A stretch of DNA of 64,000 nucleotides from Actinacidiphila sp. DG2A-62 (GTDB taxonomy: Bacteria; Actinomycetota; Actinomycetes; Streptomycetales; Streptomycetaceae): the NCBI RefSeq assembly GCF_035825295.1, contig NZ_JAYMGI010000002.1, forward strand, positions 1,838,001-1,902,000, in the 5' to 3' direction. The number at the start of each line of letters is the position of its first letter. Within the stretch, counting starts at the first letter, position 1. Both the position numbers and the translations under genes were made by a program. Below, one piece after another: positions 1-9,032 of this stretch. The notes beneath the pieces are model-generated. The model was given only the letters and a program-made list of their open reading frames with translations, was not told the origin of the DNA and made no database searches.

Positions 1-14
1 CGGGCCGTCCCCGC

Positions 15-956
15 TCACTGGCTGTCCTCCCGCACGGTGTCCAGCGCCTGCTGGAGGTCGGCCGGGTACGCGCTCTCGAACTGCGCCCAGGAGCCGTCCC
101 CGGGGTGTTCGAAGCCCAGCCGCACCGCGTGCAGCCACTGCCGGGTCAGGCCGAGCCGCTTGGCCAGCACCGGGTCCGCGCCGTACGTGAGGTCGCCCGC
201 GCAGGGGTGCCGGTGCGCGGACATGTGCACCCGGATCTGGTGGGTGCGGCCGGTCTCCAGCTTGATGTCCAGCAGGCTGGCCGCGCGGAACGCCTCGACC
301 AGGTCGTAGTGGGTGACCGAGGGCTTGCCGTCGGCGACGACCGCCCACTTGTAGTCGTGGGTGGGGTGGCGGCCGATCGGCGCGTCGATGGTGCCGCTCA
401 GCGGGTCGGGGTGGCCCTGCACCAGGGCGTGGTAGCGCTTGTCCACCGTGCGGTCCCGGAACTGCTGCTTGAGCAGGGTGTACGCCCGCTCGGACTTGGC
501 CACCACCATCAGGCCCGAGGTGCCGACGTCGAGGCGGTGCACGATGCCCTGGCGCTCGGCGGCGCCCGAGGTGGAGATGCGGTAGCCGGCCGCGGCGAGA
601 CCGCCGATCACGGTCGGCCCGGTCCAGCCGGGGCTGGGGTGGGCGGCGACGCCGACCGGCTTGTCGACCACCACCACGTCCTCGTCGTCGTGGACGATCT
701 CCATGCCGGCGACCGGCTCGGCGACGATCCGCACCGGCGCGGCCGGCGCGGGCATCTCGACCTCCAGCCACGCCCCGCCGTGCACCCGCTCCGACTTGCC
801 CGCGGCCGCGCCGTCGATCGAGACCTTGCCCGCGGCGGCCAGCTCGGCGGCCTTGGTCCGGGAGAAACCGAACATACGGGCGATGGCGGCGTCGACGCGC
901 TCGCCTTCCAGGCCGTCGGGGACCGGCAGGGAACGGACTTCGGGAAGCGTACTCAC
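15..956 (-). CDS. rluD: RluD-family 23S rRNA pseudouridine synthase
   Basis: Converts specific uridines of 23S rRNA to pseudouridine in the cytoplasm. An N-terminal S4 RNA-binding domain (about residues 18-65, beginning [10 protein letters not shown]) is followed by the RluA/RluD catalytic domain with the signature [13 protein letters not shown]; the catalytic aspartate is in RLD at about residues 141-143. GRTHQIRVH near residue 240 is also typical. I chose the GTG at 956 (VSTLPEV...), giving 313 aa; a longer frame reaching 1049 would overlap lspA and adds only low-complexity sequence. It lies 58 bp downstream of lspA on the same strand, the usual actinobacterial lspA-rluD pair, probably cotranscribed. 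Confidence 0.93.
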   Translation of the reverse strand: MSTLPEVRSLPVPDGLEGERVDAAIARMFGFSRTKAAELAAAGKVSIDGAAAGKSERVHGGAWLEVEMPAPAAPVRIVAEPVAGMEIVHDDEDVVVVDKPVGVAAHPSPGWTGPTVIGGLAAAGYRISTSGAAERQGIVHRLDVGTSGLMVVAKSERAYTLLKQQFRDRTVDKRYHALVQGHPDPLSGTIDAPIGRHPTHDYKWAVVADGKPSVTHYDLVEAFRAASLLDIKLETGRTHQIRVHMSAHRHPCAGDLTYGADPVLAKRLGLTRQWLHAVRLGFEHPGDGSWAQFESAYPADLQQALDTVREDSQ

Positions 957-1014
957 CTGGTCGAGTATGCCGGACGGGAGCGGCCCCCGGCCCGGCCCCT
1001 GTGGACGGCGGGCG

Positions 1015-1608
1015 TCAGTCCTGGTGGCGGGTGCCGTCGGGGTCCACACCGCGGAAGGACAGCAGCACGATGAGGGCGCCGCCGACGCAGATCGCGGAGT
1101 CGGCCAGGTTGAAGACCGCGAAGTGCTCGGGCGCGATGAAGTCCACCACCCGGCCCTGGAAGCCGCCGGGCGCGCGGAAGACCCGGTCGGTGAGGTTGCC
1201 GAAGGCGCCGCCGAGCAGCAGGCCGAGCGCGATCGCCCACGGCACGCTGTACAGCCGCCGGGACAGCCGGGCGATCACCACGATCACGCCGACCGCGATC
1301 ACCGTGAAGACGATCGTCATGCCCTGCCCGAAGCCGAAGGCCGCGCCGGCGTTCCTGATCGCGTCCAGCCGGAGGTAGTGGCCGAAGACGTCGACCGCGT
1401 CGTGATGCTCCAGGCTGTGCACGACCCAGATCTTCGACAGCAGGTCGAGGGCGTACGCCAGCGCCGCCACGCCTATCAGCACCACGATCCGGCGCCGCCG
1501 GCGGGCGGGGTCGGCCGGGGCCGCCGCGGGGACGCCCTCGTCAGGGGAGTGCGCCGCGGGGTCCTCCGGGGTGTCCGGCGTGGTGATGGTGCGCTCCGCT
1601 TCCGTCAC
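1015..1608 (-). CDS. lspA: Lipoprotein signal peptidase II
   Basis: Membrane aspartic protease that removes the signal peptide from prolipoproteins after lipidation. The 197-aa protein has a charged, Pro/Ala-rich cytoplasmic N-terminus of about 40 residues and four predicted membrane segments. The two catalytic aspartates are in GNLTDR (about D141) and FNLADS (about D160). The conserved [11 protein letters not shown] segment is also present. It is upstream of rluD and downstream of the DksA-like gene; a strong hairpin at 1672-1703 separates it from the latter, so lspA-rluD may have its own promoter in the roughly 60 bp before the start, although I could not assign one. Confidence 0.95.
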   Translation of the reverse strand: MTEAERTITTPDTPEDPAAHSPDEGVPAAAPADPARRRRRIVVLIGVAALAYALDLLSKIWVVHSLEHHDAVDVFGHYLRLDAIRNAGAAFGFGQGMTIVFTVIAVGVIVVIARLSRRLYSVPWAIALGLLLGGAFGNLTDRVFRAPGGFQGRVVDFIAPEHFAVFNLADSAICVGGALIVLLSFRGVDPDGTRHQD

Positions 1609-1671
1609 GTGAGTCCCTCAGCCCTTGTGCTCCGTGCCCGCCAGGCCGAATTCCTGACTGAAGACGAGGGT

Positions 1672-1703
1672 ACGGCACACCCGCCGCGGGGCGGGTGTGC
1701 CGT
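1672..1703 (-). terminator. Strong inverted repeat between dksA-like gene and lspA
   Basis: A perfect 14-bp stem (1672-1685 pairs with 1690-1703) with a 4-nt loop. It lies after the ancestral stop of the DksA-like gene (1828) and just before lspA (start 1608), so it most likely ends dksA transcription. There is no long T-tract, which is normal for streptomycete terminators. Confidence 0.7.
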
Positions 1704-1750
1704 GACGCCTCGGGACGAGGACGGGCGGGGGTACCGGCGGCCGGGTCGGG

Positions 1751-1803
1751 GGCTGCCGGCGGGCGGGGGCTGCCGGCGGGCGGGGGGCTGCCGGCGGGCG
1801 GGG
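1751..1803. repeat. Three tandem copies of a GC-rich 17-19 bp unit
   Basis: The unit ggctgccggcgggcggg is repeated three times, starting at about 1751, 1768 and 1786, in the gap between the original stop of the DksA-like gene (1828) and the hairpin at 1672-1703. No coding function is apparent. The one-base frameshift in the upstream gene makes this repeat appear to encode a Pro/Arg-rich tail, which I regard as an artefact. Confidence 0.75.
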
Positions 1804-1827
1804 TCCGTGCCCAGGTCGGCGGCCGGC

Positions 1828-2744
1828 TCAGCGGCGCTCCTGCTTCTGCTTGTCGTCCAGGCAGAGGGTGGCCCGGGGAAGGCCTGCATCCTGGCCTTGC
1901 CGATCGGGTTGCCGCACACCTCGCACAGGCCGTACGTGCCCTCGTCGAGCCGGCGCAGCGCGCGGTCGGCCTGGCTGAGGGTCTCGCGGGTGTTGGCGGC
2001 GAGCGCCAGCTCGTACTCGCGGGTGATGTTCTTGCTGCCGGTGTCGGCCTCGTCGCCCGCGCCGTCGCCGGAGTCGCGCATCAGGCCCGCGACGGCGGCC
2101 TCGGAGGACGCGATCTCGGTCTTCAGGCGCTCGATCTCGCCGAGCAGCTCCGCGCGCGCCTCCTCGACCTCCTCGACCGTCCACGGGTCCTCGCCCGGGA
2201 GCACGGCCAGCGCGCCCGGCTCGGCCGAGGGGCGGGCGGCGGGGACCGGGGACCCCGTTGTCGCGGCCACCTGGGCCACGGTCTTCTTGGCTGCCACCTT
2301 GCGGGCTCCTGTCTTGGCCGGAGGGGTCTTCTTCGCGGTCTGCTTCTTCGCGGTCTGCTTCTTCGCCGTCTGCTTCTTCGCGGTCGCCGTCGCGGTTCTC
2401 GCCGTCGTCTTCTCGGCCGCCGTCTTCGCCGCCTTCTTCGGAGCAGGCGGCGCCTTCGTCGCCACGGCCTTCTTCCCCGCCGGGGCCTTCTTCACCGCAC
2501 TCTTCGTCGCCGGAGCCTTCCCCGCCGACGCCTTCTTCGCCGTGGCCGTCCTCGTCGCGGCCTTCTTGGTCGCGGCCTTCTTCGCCGGGGCCTTCTTCGC
2601 CGCCTTCCCCGGCGTCCTGCCAGCCTCGCTCCTCCCGGCGGTCGCCGTCTTCTTCCCGGCCGTCTTCTTGGCGGCCGGCTTCTTCTTCGCGGCCTGCCCG
2701 GCCGCCCTGGCCGCCGTCTTGGCGGCGGCCTTCTCCACGACCAT
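1828..2744 (-). CDS. DksA/TraR-type zinc-finger protein with histone-H1-like tail (apparent frameshift)
   Basis: The protein has two parts. Residues 1 to about 150 are a Lys/Ala-rich tail of AKK-type repeats resembling histone H1. The C-terminal part (about 185-305) has a helical hairpin and a TraR/DksA zinc finger (LCEVCGNPIGKARMQAF). Proteins of this kind are usually annotated as DnaK suppressor or TraR family; the tail suggests DNA or RNA contact. After MQAF the frame runs on into Arg/Pro-rich sequence to 1605. Adding one base in the run at 1872-1878 restores a normal ending (PRATLCLDDKQKQERR, stop at 1828). Even then the fourth zinc cysteine is missing (CLDD instead of the usual CxxC). 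The start is ATG 2744, with GAAGGGGA upstream. The AKKQT units come from a 15-bp tandem DNA repeat near 2333-2391. Confidence 0.8.
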
Positions 2745-3094
2745 GGCCGCGTCCCCTTCACCTGGGTGATCTTGTTCGCGAATCGTGCCGGAAACGGTAA
2801 ATCGGGCATCGATCCGCGGCAACGGGGCGCGCTGCCCGGCCTGCCCGCACTCCCCGCGGGGAGAGCGGCCTGCATGCGTTGTGCCCAGCTCACGGCCAGG
2901 TATTCCGGCCGGGGCGGGCGTCCTGCCGCGGCCACCGGCGGGCCGGGAGGTTCGCCCGTACCGCGCGCCGCCATTCGGGTCACCCGGCCGCCCCGGCGCC
3001 CGCGGCGCGCTCCCCCGCGCGCCCCGCCCGCCGCCCTGTGGACAACCGGTCGGTGCGGGCGCCCGGCGCCCCGTACACTGGGCGCAGCGAAAGG

Positions 3095-3371
3095 CGTGGA
3101 TGGGACGAGTAGCGCCGCACGCAGCCGAGAGCGATCCGGGGACGGTGGGAGCCCGGGGGCGTGCGCGGTGTGAAGATCACCCCGGAGTCGCCGGAAGAAA
3201 GCCTCGGGCCGCGGCCCTGGCCGTAGAACCGGCTTCGCGAACCCCAATGAGGGGGCGGTGGACCGGACTGCCGGCGCGCCGCCAAGGAGGGTGGTACCGC
3301 GGGAGCGCCCAGCAGTGCTCTCGTCCCTCCGACGGAAGTCCGCGACAAGCGACGAGCGTCCGCCGGAGGAA
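3095..3371 (+). promoter_or_regulatory. T-box riboswitch leader of ileS
   Basis: The 5' leader of ileS senses uncharged tRNA-Ile. The leader start gatgggacgagtagcg (from about 3098), a specifier region gaagATCacc with an Ile codon at 3176-3178, and the T-box core AAGGAGGGTGGTACCGCGGG (3284-3303) are visible. Around the core, GGAGG...CCCTCC and GGGAGC...GCTCTC can form the antisequestrator. The segment 3328-3335 can pair with 3360-3367, which contains the ileS Shine-Dalgarno GGAGGA (3365-3370); no terminator-plus-T-run is seen. Actinobacterial ileS T-boxes are known to act on translation, and the sequence fits this. A possible -10 (TACACT) lies at 3074-3079 without a good -35. The rest of the 635-bp gap (2745-3094) holds no gene I can support. 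Confidence 0.92.
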
Positions 3372-3379
3372 GCAGTCCG

Positions 3380-6300
3380 ATGAGCCAGCCGCACCAGCCG
3401 GGGTACCGCCAGGTGCCCGCCCAGGTCGACCTGCCGGCCCTCGAACACGAGGTGCTGGAGCTGTGGAGCGAGCGCAAGACCTTCGCGCGCTCCGTGCAGC
3501 AGACCGAGGGCCGCCCGGAGTGGGTCTTCTACGAGGGCCCGCCGACCGCCAACGGCATGCCCGGCGCCCACCACATCGAGGCGCGCGTCTTCAAGGACGT
3601 CTTCCCGCGCTTCAAGACCATGCAGGGCCACCACGTGACCCGCAAGGCCGGCTGGGACTGCCACGGCCTGCCGGTCGAGCTGGCGGTGGAGAAGGAGCTG
3701 GGCTTCACCGGCAAGCAGGACATCGAGGCGTACGGCATCGCGGAGTTCAACGCCAGGTGCCGCGCGTCGGTGACCCGGCACACCGACGCCTTCACCGAGC
3801 TGACCACGCGCATGGGGTACTGGGTCGACCTGGACGACGCGTACCGCACGATGGACCCGGAGTACGTGGAGTCCGTCTGGTGGTCGCTGCAGCAGATCTT
3901 CGACAAGGGCCTGCTGGTCCAGGACTACCGCGTCGCGCCCTGGTGCCCGCGCGACCAGACCGGACTGTCCGACCACGAGCTGGCGCAGGGCTACGAGACG
4001 GTGGTGGACCCGTCGGTCTTCGTCCGCTTCCCGCTGACCTCCGGGCCGCTGGCCGGCGAGGCGTCGCTGCTGGTGTGGACGACCACGCCGTGGACGCTGG
4101 TGTCCAACACCGCGGTCGCCGCGCACCCGGACGTCACCTACGTGGTCGCCACCGACGGCCAGGAGAAGCTCGTCGTGGCCGAACCGCTGCTGGGCAAGGC
4201 ACTGGGTGAAGCCTGGAGCGCGACCGGGCAGAGCTTCACCGGCCGGGAGATGGAGCGCTGGACCTACCAGCGGCCGTTCTCCTACGTGGACATCCCGGAC
4301 GCCCACTACGTCCTCAACGCCGAGTACGTCACCACCGAGGACGGCACCGGTCTGGTCCACCAGTCCCCCGCGTTCGGCGAGGACGACCTGCTGACCTGCC
4401 GCGCGTACGGCCTGCCGGTGGTCAACCCGGTGCGCCCGGACGGCACCTTCGAGCCGGAGGTGCCGCTGGTCGGCGGGGTGTTCTTCAAGAAGGCCGACGA
4501 GGCGCTGGTCGCCGAACTCCAGGCGACCGGGCGGCTGTTCAAGCACGTGCCGTACGAGCACAGCTACCCGCACTGCTGGCGCTGCCACACCGCCCTGCTC
4601 TACTACGCGCAGCCGTCCTGGTACATCAGGACCACCGCGGTCAAGGACGCGCTGCTGCGCGAGAACGAGCGCACCAACTGGTACCCGGAGAACGTCAAGC
4701 ACGGCCGCTACGGCGACTGGCTGGACAACAACGTCGACTGGGCGCTGTCCCGCAACCGCTACTGGGGCACCCCGCTGCCCATCTGGCGCTGCGAGGAGGG
4801 CCACCTGACCTGCGTCGGTTCGCTGGCGCAGCTCACCGAGCTGACCGGGACCGACCAGTCGGGCCTGGACCCGCACCGCCCGTACATCGACGAGGTGGTC
4901 TTCGACTGCCCGCAGTGCGCGCGCACCGCCACCCGCGTGCCCGAGGTCATCGACGCCTGGTACGACTCGGGTTCGATGCCGTTCGCGCAGTGGGGCTACC
5001 CGTACCGCAACAAGGAGGTGTTCGAGCGCACCTACCCGGCGCAGTTCATCTCCGAGGCGATCGACCAGACCCGCGGCTGGTTCTACACGCTGATGGCGGT
5101 CGGCACCCTGGTCTTCGACCGGTCCGCGTACGAGAACGTGGTCTGCCTGGGCCACATCCTCGCCGAGGACGGCCGCAAGATGTCCAAGCACCTGGGCAAC
5201 ATCCTGGAGCCGATCCCGCTGATGGACCAGCACGGCGCCGACGCGGTGCGCTGGTTCATGGCGGCCGGCGGATCCCCGTGGGCGGCCCGCCGGGTCGGCC
5301 ACGGCACGATCCAGGAGGTGGTCCGCAAGACGCTGCTGACCTACTGGAACACCGTGGCCTTCCAGGCTCTGTACGCCCGCACCTCCGGCTGGGCGCCGTC
5401 CGCGGCCGACCCCGCGGTGGACGACCGGCCGCTGCTGGACCGCTGGCTGGTCGGCGAGCTGAACGTCCTGGTGCGCGACGTCACCGACGCGCTGGAGTTC
5501 TACGACACCCAGCGCGCGGGCAAGCTGCTGTCGGCGTTCGTGGACGACCTGTCCAACTGGTATGTGCGGCGGTCGCGGCGGCGCTTCTGGCAGGGCGACC
5601 CGGCGGCGCTGCGCACCCTGCACGACGTGGTGGAGACGGTGACCCGGCTGATGGCGCCGCTGGTGCCGTTCATCACCGAACGGGTCTGGCAGGATCTGGT
5701 GGTGCCGGTGACCCCCGACGCGCCGGACTCGGTGCACCTGGCGACCTGGCCGGTGACCGACGCCGCGCGCATCGACCCGGCGCTGTCGGCGCGGATGCAG
5801 CTGGTGCGCCGGCTGGTGGAGCTGGGCCGCGCGACCCGTGCGGAGTCCGGCGTCAAGACCCGGCAGCCGCTGTCGCGCGCGCTGGTCGCCGCGGCGGGCT
5901 TCGAGGACCTGGACGCGGAACTGCGCGGGCAGATCGCCGAGGAGCTGAACGTCTCCTCGCTGGCCTCGCTGTCCGAGGTGGGCGGCTCGCTGGTGGACAC
6001 CACCGCGAAGGCCAACTTCCGGGCGCTGGGCAAGCGGTTCGGCAAGGGCGTCCAGGCGGTGGCGGCGGCGGTCGCGGCGGCGGACGCGGCGGCGCTCTCC
6101 GCGGACCTGCGGGCGAAGGGCTCGGCGTCGGTGCCGGTGGACGGCGAGAGCGTCTCGCTGGCCCCCGACGAGGTGATCATCACCGAGACCCCGCGCGAGG
6201 GCTGGTCGGTGGCCTCCGACGCGGGCGCGACGGTCGCGCTCGACCTGGAGATCACGCCGGAGCTGCGCCGCGCGGGGCTGGCGCGTGATGTGATCCGGCT

Positions 6301-6526
6301 GGTCCAGGAGGCCCGCAAGACCTCCGGGTTCGACGTGGCGGACCGCATCCACCTGCACTACGCGGCCTCGGGCGCGGAGTTGGCGGAGGCGTTGGAGGCC
6401 CACGCGGACCTCGTCGCGGAGGAGGTCCTCGCGGACACCTTCCGTCCGGCGCCGCCGGAGCCCGGTTTCGGCCCCGCCTACGAGGACGCGGCGCTCGGCT
6501 TCACCTTCCACCTGCGCAAGGCGTAG
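3380..6526 (+). CDS. ileS: Isoleucyl-tRNA synthetase
   Basis: Charges tRNA-Ile with isoleucine. The 1048-aa protein is a class Ia synthetase: the HIGH-type motif is HHIE (residues 64-67, in PGAHHIEARVF) and the KMSKS motif is KMSKH (600-604). Between them lie the editing domain (TTTPWTL region, about residues 235-400) and the Cys/Trp-rich CWRCHT segment. The anticodon-binding domain follows (YDTQRAGKLL, SNWYVRRSRRRFW). The length and motif forms fit the long actinobacterial type. The ATG at 3380 follows GGAGGA by 9 nt. It is monocistronic, controlled by the T-box leader, and ends at two hairpins (6539-6581 and 6614-6663). Confidence 0.98.
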   Translation: MSQPHQPGYRQVPAQVDLPALEHEVLELWSERKTFARSVQQTEGRPEWVFYEGPPTANGMPGAHHIEARVFKDVFPRFKTMQGHHVTRKAGWDCHGLPVELAVEKELGFTGKQDIEAYGIAEFNARCRASVTRHTDAFTELTTRMGYWVDLDDAYRTMDPEYVESVWWSLQQIFDKGLLVQDYRVAPWCPRDQTGLSDHELAQGYETVVDPSVFVRFPLTSGPLAGEASLLVWTTTPWTLVSNTAVAAHPDVTYVVATDGQEKLVVAEPLLGKALGEAWSATGQSFTGREMERWTYQRPFSYVDIPDAHYVLNAEYVTTEDGTGLVHQSPAFGEDDLLTCRAYGLPVVNPVRPDGTFEPEVPLVGGVFFKKADEALVAELQATGRLFKHVPYEHSYPHCWRCHTALLYYAQPSWYIRTTAVKDALLRENERTNWYPENVKHGRYGDWLDNNVDWALSRNRYWGTPLPIWRCEEGHLTCVGSLAQLTELTGTDQSGLDPHRPYIDEVVFDCPQCARTATRVPEVIDAWYDSGSMPFAQWGYPYRNKEVFERTYPAQFISEAIDQTRGWFYTLMAVGTLVFDRSAYENVVCLGHILAEDGRKMSKHLGNILEPIPLMDQHGADAVRWFMAAGGSPWAARRVGHGTIQEVVRKTLLTYWNTVAFQALYARTSGWAPSAADPAVDDRPLLDRWLVGELNVLVRDVTDALEFYDTQRAGKLLSAFVDDLSNWYVRRSRRRFWQGDPAALRTLHDVVETVTRLMAPLVPFITERVWQDLVVPVTPDAPDSVHLATWPVTDAARIDPALSARMQLVRRLVELGRATRAESGVKTRQPLSRALVAAAGFEDLDAELRGQIAEELNVSSLASLSEVGGSLVDTTAKANFRALGKRFGKGVQAVAAAVAAADAAALSADLRAKGSASVPVDGESVSLAPDEVIITETPREGWSVASDAGATVALDLEITPELRRAGLARDVIRLVQEARKTSGFDVADRIHLHYAASGAELAEALEAHADLVAEEVLADTFRPAPPEPGFGPAYEDAALGFTFHLRKA

Positions 6527-6538
6527 GACGTCGGGTGG

Positions 6539-6581
6539 CGGGGGCGCGTCCCCATGGACCCCATGGATGGGCGCGCCCCCG
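6539..6581. terminator. Hairpin downstream of ileS
   Basis: A perfect 10-bp stem (cgggggcgcg at 6539-6548 with cgcgcccccg at 6572-6581) begins 13 bp after the ileS stop. It is followed by a second hairpin, giving a double terminator between the convergent genes ileS and divIVA. Confidence 0.75.
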
Positions 6582-6613
6582 ATCTCGGCGTCCGCGCCGA
6601 CCGGGCGCGCACA

Positions 6614-6663
6614 GAGGGCCGGGCACCGCTCGGGGAAACGGTTCCCCCGGGTGCCCGGCCCTC
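6614..6663. terminator. Second hairpin between convergent ileS and divIVA
   Basis: A perfect 14-bp stem, gagggccgggcacc (6614-6627) with its complement at 6650-6663, separated by a 22-nt loop that can itself pair in part (ggggaaacggttcccc). It can serve divIVA on the minus strand and ileS on the plus strand. Confidence 0.75.
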
Positions 6664-6759
6664 ACATCACGCCCGGCGCCGACGGCGCGCGGCGCGTCTC
6701 TCACGCTCGGCGCCAACCGTGCGCAGCGCACACGGTCAGCGCGACCGCACCGGAGGCGA

Positions 6760-7929
6760 CTAGTTGTCGTCCTCGTCGATCAGGAACCCGCGCATCGGCG
6801 TCGGCGCCTGCTGCAGCGGCGACGGACCCTGCGGGCGCACCGGCGCCATCGGCTGCGTCATCGCCGGCGACATCTGCTGCTGGCCGCCGTACGTCGGGCC
6901 GGGGCCGTGACCGCCCATGCCCTGGCCGCCGCCGTAGGACGGACCGGCGCCGTTGCTGTGGCCCATCGCGCCCGCTCCGGCCGGAGCCATGCCGCCCATC
7001 GAACCGCCGCCCATGGAGGACGAGGACGGGAGGGACGGCGCGGACGGGGTGGTGCGCGGCGGGGCCAGCGAGTCGTCCGCCTGGTTCTCCAGCTGGCGCA
7101 GCTGCGACTCCAGGTAGGACTTCAGCCGGGTGCGGTACTCCCGCTCGAAACCGCGCAGGTCCTCGACCTTGCGCTCCAGCGTGGCGCGGGCGGACTCCAG
7201 CGAGCCCATCGCGACGCGGTGCTTCTCCTGGGCGTCCCGCTCCAGCGCGTCGGCCTTGGCGCGGGCGTCGCGCTCCAGGCCCTCGGCGCGGCTGCGGGCC
7301 TCGCCGACGATCTTGTTGGCCTCGGAACGCGCCTCGGCGATGGCCTGGTCGGCCGTCTGCTGGGCGAGCGAGAGCACGCGGGCGGCGCTGTCACCGCCGG
7401 GACCCTGCTGCTGCATCGGGTGACCGCCCATCGGACCCATCGGTCCGGGACCGCCCTGCTGCATCGGGTGCTGGCCCATCTGACCCATCGGGCCGGGGCC
7501 GCCCTGCTGCTGCATGGGGTGACCCTGCTGCATCGGGTGCTGGCCCATCTGCTGCATCTGGCCCGGGCCGTGCGGCTGACCGTGCTGCTGGGCGCTGGGA
7601 CCTGCGGGCAGCTGGGGTGCTCCGCCGGGCAGCTGGGGCGGGCCCATCTGCTGCGGCATCTGCTGGGGCACCGGCTGCGGTCCGGATATGGCGGCGGGCA
7701 CCGGCCGGTCCTGCTGCTCGGGCTTGCGCATGCCCTGCTGCTGGTTCTGCGCGGCGGCACGGGTGGCCGCGGCCAGTTTGGCGCGCAGATCCTCGTTCTC
7801 GCGGAGCAGCCGGGTCAGCTCCGCCTCCACCTCGTCGAGGAAGGCGTCGACCTCGTCCTCGTCATAGCCCTCTCGGAGGCGGACGGTCGTGAACTGCTTG
7901 TTCCGAACGTCCTCGGGGGTCAGCGGCAT
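6760..7929 (-). CDS. divIVA: Polar growth protein DivIVA
   Basis: Coiled-coil scaffold that marks hyphal tips and directs polar wall growth in streptomycetes. The 389-aa protein starts with the DivIVA domain ([34 protein letters not shown] in outline; membrane-binding turn near residue 15-20). A Q/G/P/M-rich linker (about residues 60-180) of repeated HPMQQ and GPGPMG units follows. Then come a second long coiled coil (about 185-285) and a Met/Gly-rich tail ending FLIDEDDN. This domain plan is typical of Streptomyces DivIVA. The ATG at 7929 has aggtgaagag upstream. It is the last gene of the cluster, 46 bp after yggT. Confidence 0.96.
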   Translation of the reverse strand: MPLTPEDVRNKQFTTVRLREGYDEDEVDAFLDEVEAELTRLLRENEDLRAKLAAATRAAAQNQQQGMRKPEQQDRPVPAAISGPQPVPQQMPQQMGPPQLPGGAPQLPAGPSAQQHGQPHGPGQMQQMGQHPMQQGHPMQQQGGPGPMGQMGQHPMQQGGPGPMGPMGGHPMQQQGPGGDSAARVLSLAQQTADQAIAEARSEANKIVGEARSRAEGLERDARAKADALERDAQEKHRVAMGSLESARATLERKVEDLRGFEREYRTRLKSYLESQLRQLENQADDSLAPPRTTPSAPSLPSSSSMGGGSMGGMAPAGAGAMGHSNGAGPSYGGGQGMGGHGPGPTYGGQQQMSPAMTQPMAPVRPQGPSPLQQAPTPMRGFLIDEDDN

Positions 7930-7975
7930 CTCTTCACCTCAACGTGATCGTCGACATATCGGGAGCCCACACCGG

Positions 7976-8263
7976 TCATCGCAAGCCCCCTACGACGGTA
8001 AGCAGGATGTACACGATGATCATCAGTACGAAGAAGGACAGGTCGAGCGCCACGCCCCCGAGACGCAGCGGCGGAATGAACCGCCGCAGAAACTTGAGTG
8101 GCGGATCGGTGACAGTGTAGGTGCCTTCCAGGAGCACCACCATGGCCTTCCCAGGATGCCACGAACGGGCGAACTGGAAGACCCAATCCATCACCAATCG
8201 GAAAATAAGGACGACCAGGAAGCACGCAAGCACGATCCACAGCACCTGGAGTGCGATGTCCAT
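7976..8263 (-). CDS. YggT-family membrane protein
   Basis: A 95-aa protein with two hydrophobic segments (about residues 4-25 and 73-92) flanking a loop with the family motif TDPPLKFLRRFIPPLRLGG. YggT proteins are small integral membrane proteins of uncertain function whose genes usually sit between sepF and divIVA in Gram-positive bacteria, as here, which suggests a link to the division or polar growth machinery. Its length is normal for the family. Confidence 0.93.
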   Translation of the reverse strand: MDIALQVLWIVLACFLVVLIFRLVMDWVFQFARSWHPGKAMVVLLEGTYTVTDPPLKFLRRFIPPLRLGGVALDLSFFVLMIIVYILLTVVGGLR

Positions 8264-8322
8264 CGCGCTTCCGTCTCCCCACTCGTCGTCGGCCTGACGG
8301 CCGGGTCTGCTCTGCGGTTCGT

Positions 8323-8939
8323 TCAGCTCTGGTTGAAGAACCCGCCCTCGGCGATCCGGGCCTTGTCCTCCGCCGTGACATCGACGTTAGCAGGCGAGAG
8401 CAGAAAGACCTTCTGCGTCACCCGCTCGATGCTCCCGTGCAGACCGAAGACCAGGCCGGCGGCAAAGTCGACAAGTCGCTTCGCGTCCGTGTCGTCCATC
8501 TCCGTCAAGTTCATGATCACCGGAGTGCCCTCGCGGAAGTGTTCCCCGATGGTACGGGCTTCGTTGTAGGTCCGGGGGTGGAGTGTCGTGATCCGGTACG
8601 GCTCACGTTCTGACACGACCTTGGGCATGATCACCGCTGCGTTCTTCTCCAGGCTGTGGCGTTCAGGTGTGATGGATGCCACTGGGGCGATCCGCGGTTC
8701 CCGTGGCGCCGGGGCGTGCACGAGCCGGGGCGGCTCGTCCTGCGGCGGCGGCTGGTGCTGGACCGGCGGCGGGACGTGCTGCCGCCGCGGCGCGCGCTCG
8801 GGCTCGGGGCGGGCCTGCCGCTGGGCGGCGTGGCCATCTCCGGCTCGAACTCGTCGTCGGGGTCGAATCCAGGCCCGTCGTATCCGTCGTCCTCCACGAG
8901 GCCGAGGTAGACCGCCATCTTGCGCATCGCGCCGGCCAT
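8323..8939 (-). CDS. sepF: Cell division protein SepF (apparent frameshift)
   Basis: SepF binds FtsZ and membranes and helps anchor the Z-ring in actinobacteria, which lack FtsA. The N-terminal amphipathic helix and acidic stretch ([18 protein letters not shown], then [11 protein letters not shown]) are read from ATG 8939 in one frame. The linker and the globular C-terminal domain ([40 protein letters not shown], ending AEGGFFNQS) are in another. Total length is one base short of a multiple of three. The switch lies between about 8800 and 8845, after FEPE and before [10 protein letters not shown]; the ccgccc at about 8820 is a candidate site. One added base joins both halves into a normal protein of about 205 aa, so a sequencing error is the likeliest explanation. 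Confidence 0.85.
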
Positions 8940-9032
8940 GCTCTGCGTCCTCTCAGCGGGGTTGCGGTCCTCGGCCGCCGGTAGGACGGCCGCCACACCA
9001 TATTTATGCTGTGGTCCGACTTGTTGGTGACG

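Noticed and set aside
1605-1827. Arg/Pro-rich extension of the DksA-like protein to 1605
   Set aside because: It is created by a one-base shift; the alternative frame gives a normal zinc-finger ending and stop at 1828, before a terminator hairpin.
2492-6511. A 1339-codon open frame on the minus strand opposite ileS
   Set aside because: It is the antisense shadow of ileS in very GC-rich DNA; the product is Arg/Gly/Val-rich low complexity without domains, while the plus strand encodes a complete synthetase.
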